A DNA stretch of 52,074 nucleotides from Scatosoma sp048465415 (lineage in GTDB: Bacteria > Bacillota > Clostridia > Christensenellales > Borkfalkiaceae). The stretch spans positions 1 through 52,074 of the forward strand of contig DBFWLO010000016.1 of the NCBI GenBank assembly GCA_048465415.1. Direction: 5' to 3'. Both the position numbers and the translations under genes were made by a program. Position 1 is the first letter of the stretch; each line of letters opens with the position of its first letter. The notes under the pieces are model-generated. The model was not told the DNA's origin, made no database searches, and saw only the letters and a program-made list of their open reading frames with translations. This document shows positions 51,614 to 52,074 of this stretch, piece by piece.

Positions 51614-52074
51614 ATGAAGAATATTCCCAAAATCAAGGTAGGGCTGGTGGCGGTGTCGCGAGATTGCTTTCCCGAGAGCCTGTCGGTGAACCGTCGGAAA
51701 GCGTTGGCGACGGCATACGAGAAAAAGTACGGTGCGGGGGACATTTACGAGTGCCCCGTGTGTATCGTGGAAAGCGAACTGCATATGCTTGCAGCCTTGG
51801 AGGACATTAAGAAGGCGGGCTGCAACGCGTTGTGCGTGTACCTGGGTAACTTCGGCCCCGAAATCTCGGAGACCATGCTGGCGCAAAGCTTCGGCGGCCC
51901 CGTGATGTTCTGCGCGGCTGCGGAAGAGAACGTGGGCGTGCTCTCCTCCGAGCGTGGGGACGCCTACTGCGGCATGCTCAACGCCTCGTATAACTTAAAG
52001 CTTCGGAACGTCAAGGCTTACATACCCGAATACCCGGTGGGTGACGCGGAGGAATGCGCGGAGATGATCCACGG
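51614..52074 (+). CDS. L-fucose/L-arabinose isomerase-family protein (partial)
   Basis: The frame opens at ATG 51614 and runs off the right edge after 153 residues. The N-terminal sequence (KVGLVAVSRDCFP, then a Cys-rich ALCVYLGNFGPE region and FCAAAEENVGVL) is like FucI/AraA-family proteins, which interconvert an aldose and its ketose. Its place after GH51, GH43 and LacZ genes suggests that it handles a sugar released by them, such as arabinose or fucose. The active-site residues lie beyond the window, so substrate cannot be judged. The ribosome site is weak. Confidence 0.75.
   Translation, partial: MKNIPKIKVGLVAVSRDCFPESLSVNRRKALATAYEKKYGAGDIYECPVCIVESELHMLAALEDIKKAGCNALCVYLGNFGPEISETMLAQSFGGPVMFCAAAEENVGVLSSERGDAYCGMLNASYNLKLRNVKAYIPEYPVGDAEECAEMIH

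Noticed and set aside
1..52074. CRISPR array or insertion sequence
   Set aside because: I saw no set of regularly spaced identical repeats, and no transposase or integrase gene, intact or broken, that I could recognise.

Overview
The window looks like chromosome of a low-to-moderate GC Firmicute, most plausibly a gut-type Clostridium relative. The support is indirect: strong GGAGG-type ribosome sites, TTGACA-17-TATAAT promoters, rho-independent terminators, lipoprotein signals, LytTR regulators, InlB-type and BspA-type surface repeats, and no outer-membrane components. Nothing in the sequence fixes a species.

Layout. (1) 1-2200 is a scarred entry region: the tail of one unknown gene, the 3' half of a tRNA-Pro(CGG) cut at its anticodon loop and still followed by a terminator (a typical integrase attachment scar), a frameshifted HTH regulator, and one 93-residue gene inside a block bounded by 26-bp direct repeats. 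(2) 2220-20121 is a cell-surface locus: a GHKL sensor kinase and LytTR regulator; two SGNH hydrolase/LRR proteins; an InlB-repeat lipoprotein with two very large exported GH3 glycosidases; then a small membrane protein, an MBOAT acyltransferase, a second LytTR regulator and an AMP-forming ligase in one operon. The ligase + MBOAT + SGNH set recalls Dlt- and AlgIJX-type O-acylation systems, but no carrier protein is visible. Three promoters in this locus carry about 21-bp-phased CCGTTTGTCC-like repeats, which could be the LytTR binding sites linking the operons. (3) 20123-21440 is a decay zone with a broken GH3 gene, an unassigned fragment and an AT-rich broken UvrD-type helicase.

(4) 21759-36819 and 37387-52074 are two parallel polysaccharide-utilisation loci. 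Each starts with its own monocistronic ArsR-type regulator carrying a shared C-terminal domain of about 200 residues, followed by an operon with a lipoprotein sugar-binding protein, two ABC permeases, a giant CBM9-containing lipoprotein, GH43 enzymes and a GH2 enzyme. The second also has a GH51 arabinofuranosidase and a FucI/AraA-like sugar isomerase that runs off the window. Neither carries an ABC ATPase, so a shared MsmX-type ATPase elsewhere is likely. The enzymes point to arabinose- and galactose-rich plant polymers (arabinan, arabinogalactan, pectin side chains); exact substrates are inference.

How it fits together: extracellular GH43 lipoproteins and CBM lipoproteins bind and trim glycans at the surface, the ABC systems import oligosaccharides, cytoplasmic GH51/GH2 finish them, and the isomerase feeds the pentose or deoxyhexose into metabolism. 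The two-component locus appears to be a separate system that remodels or acylates a surface glycan.
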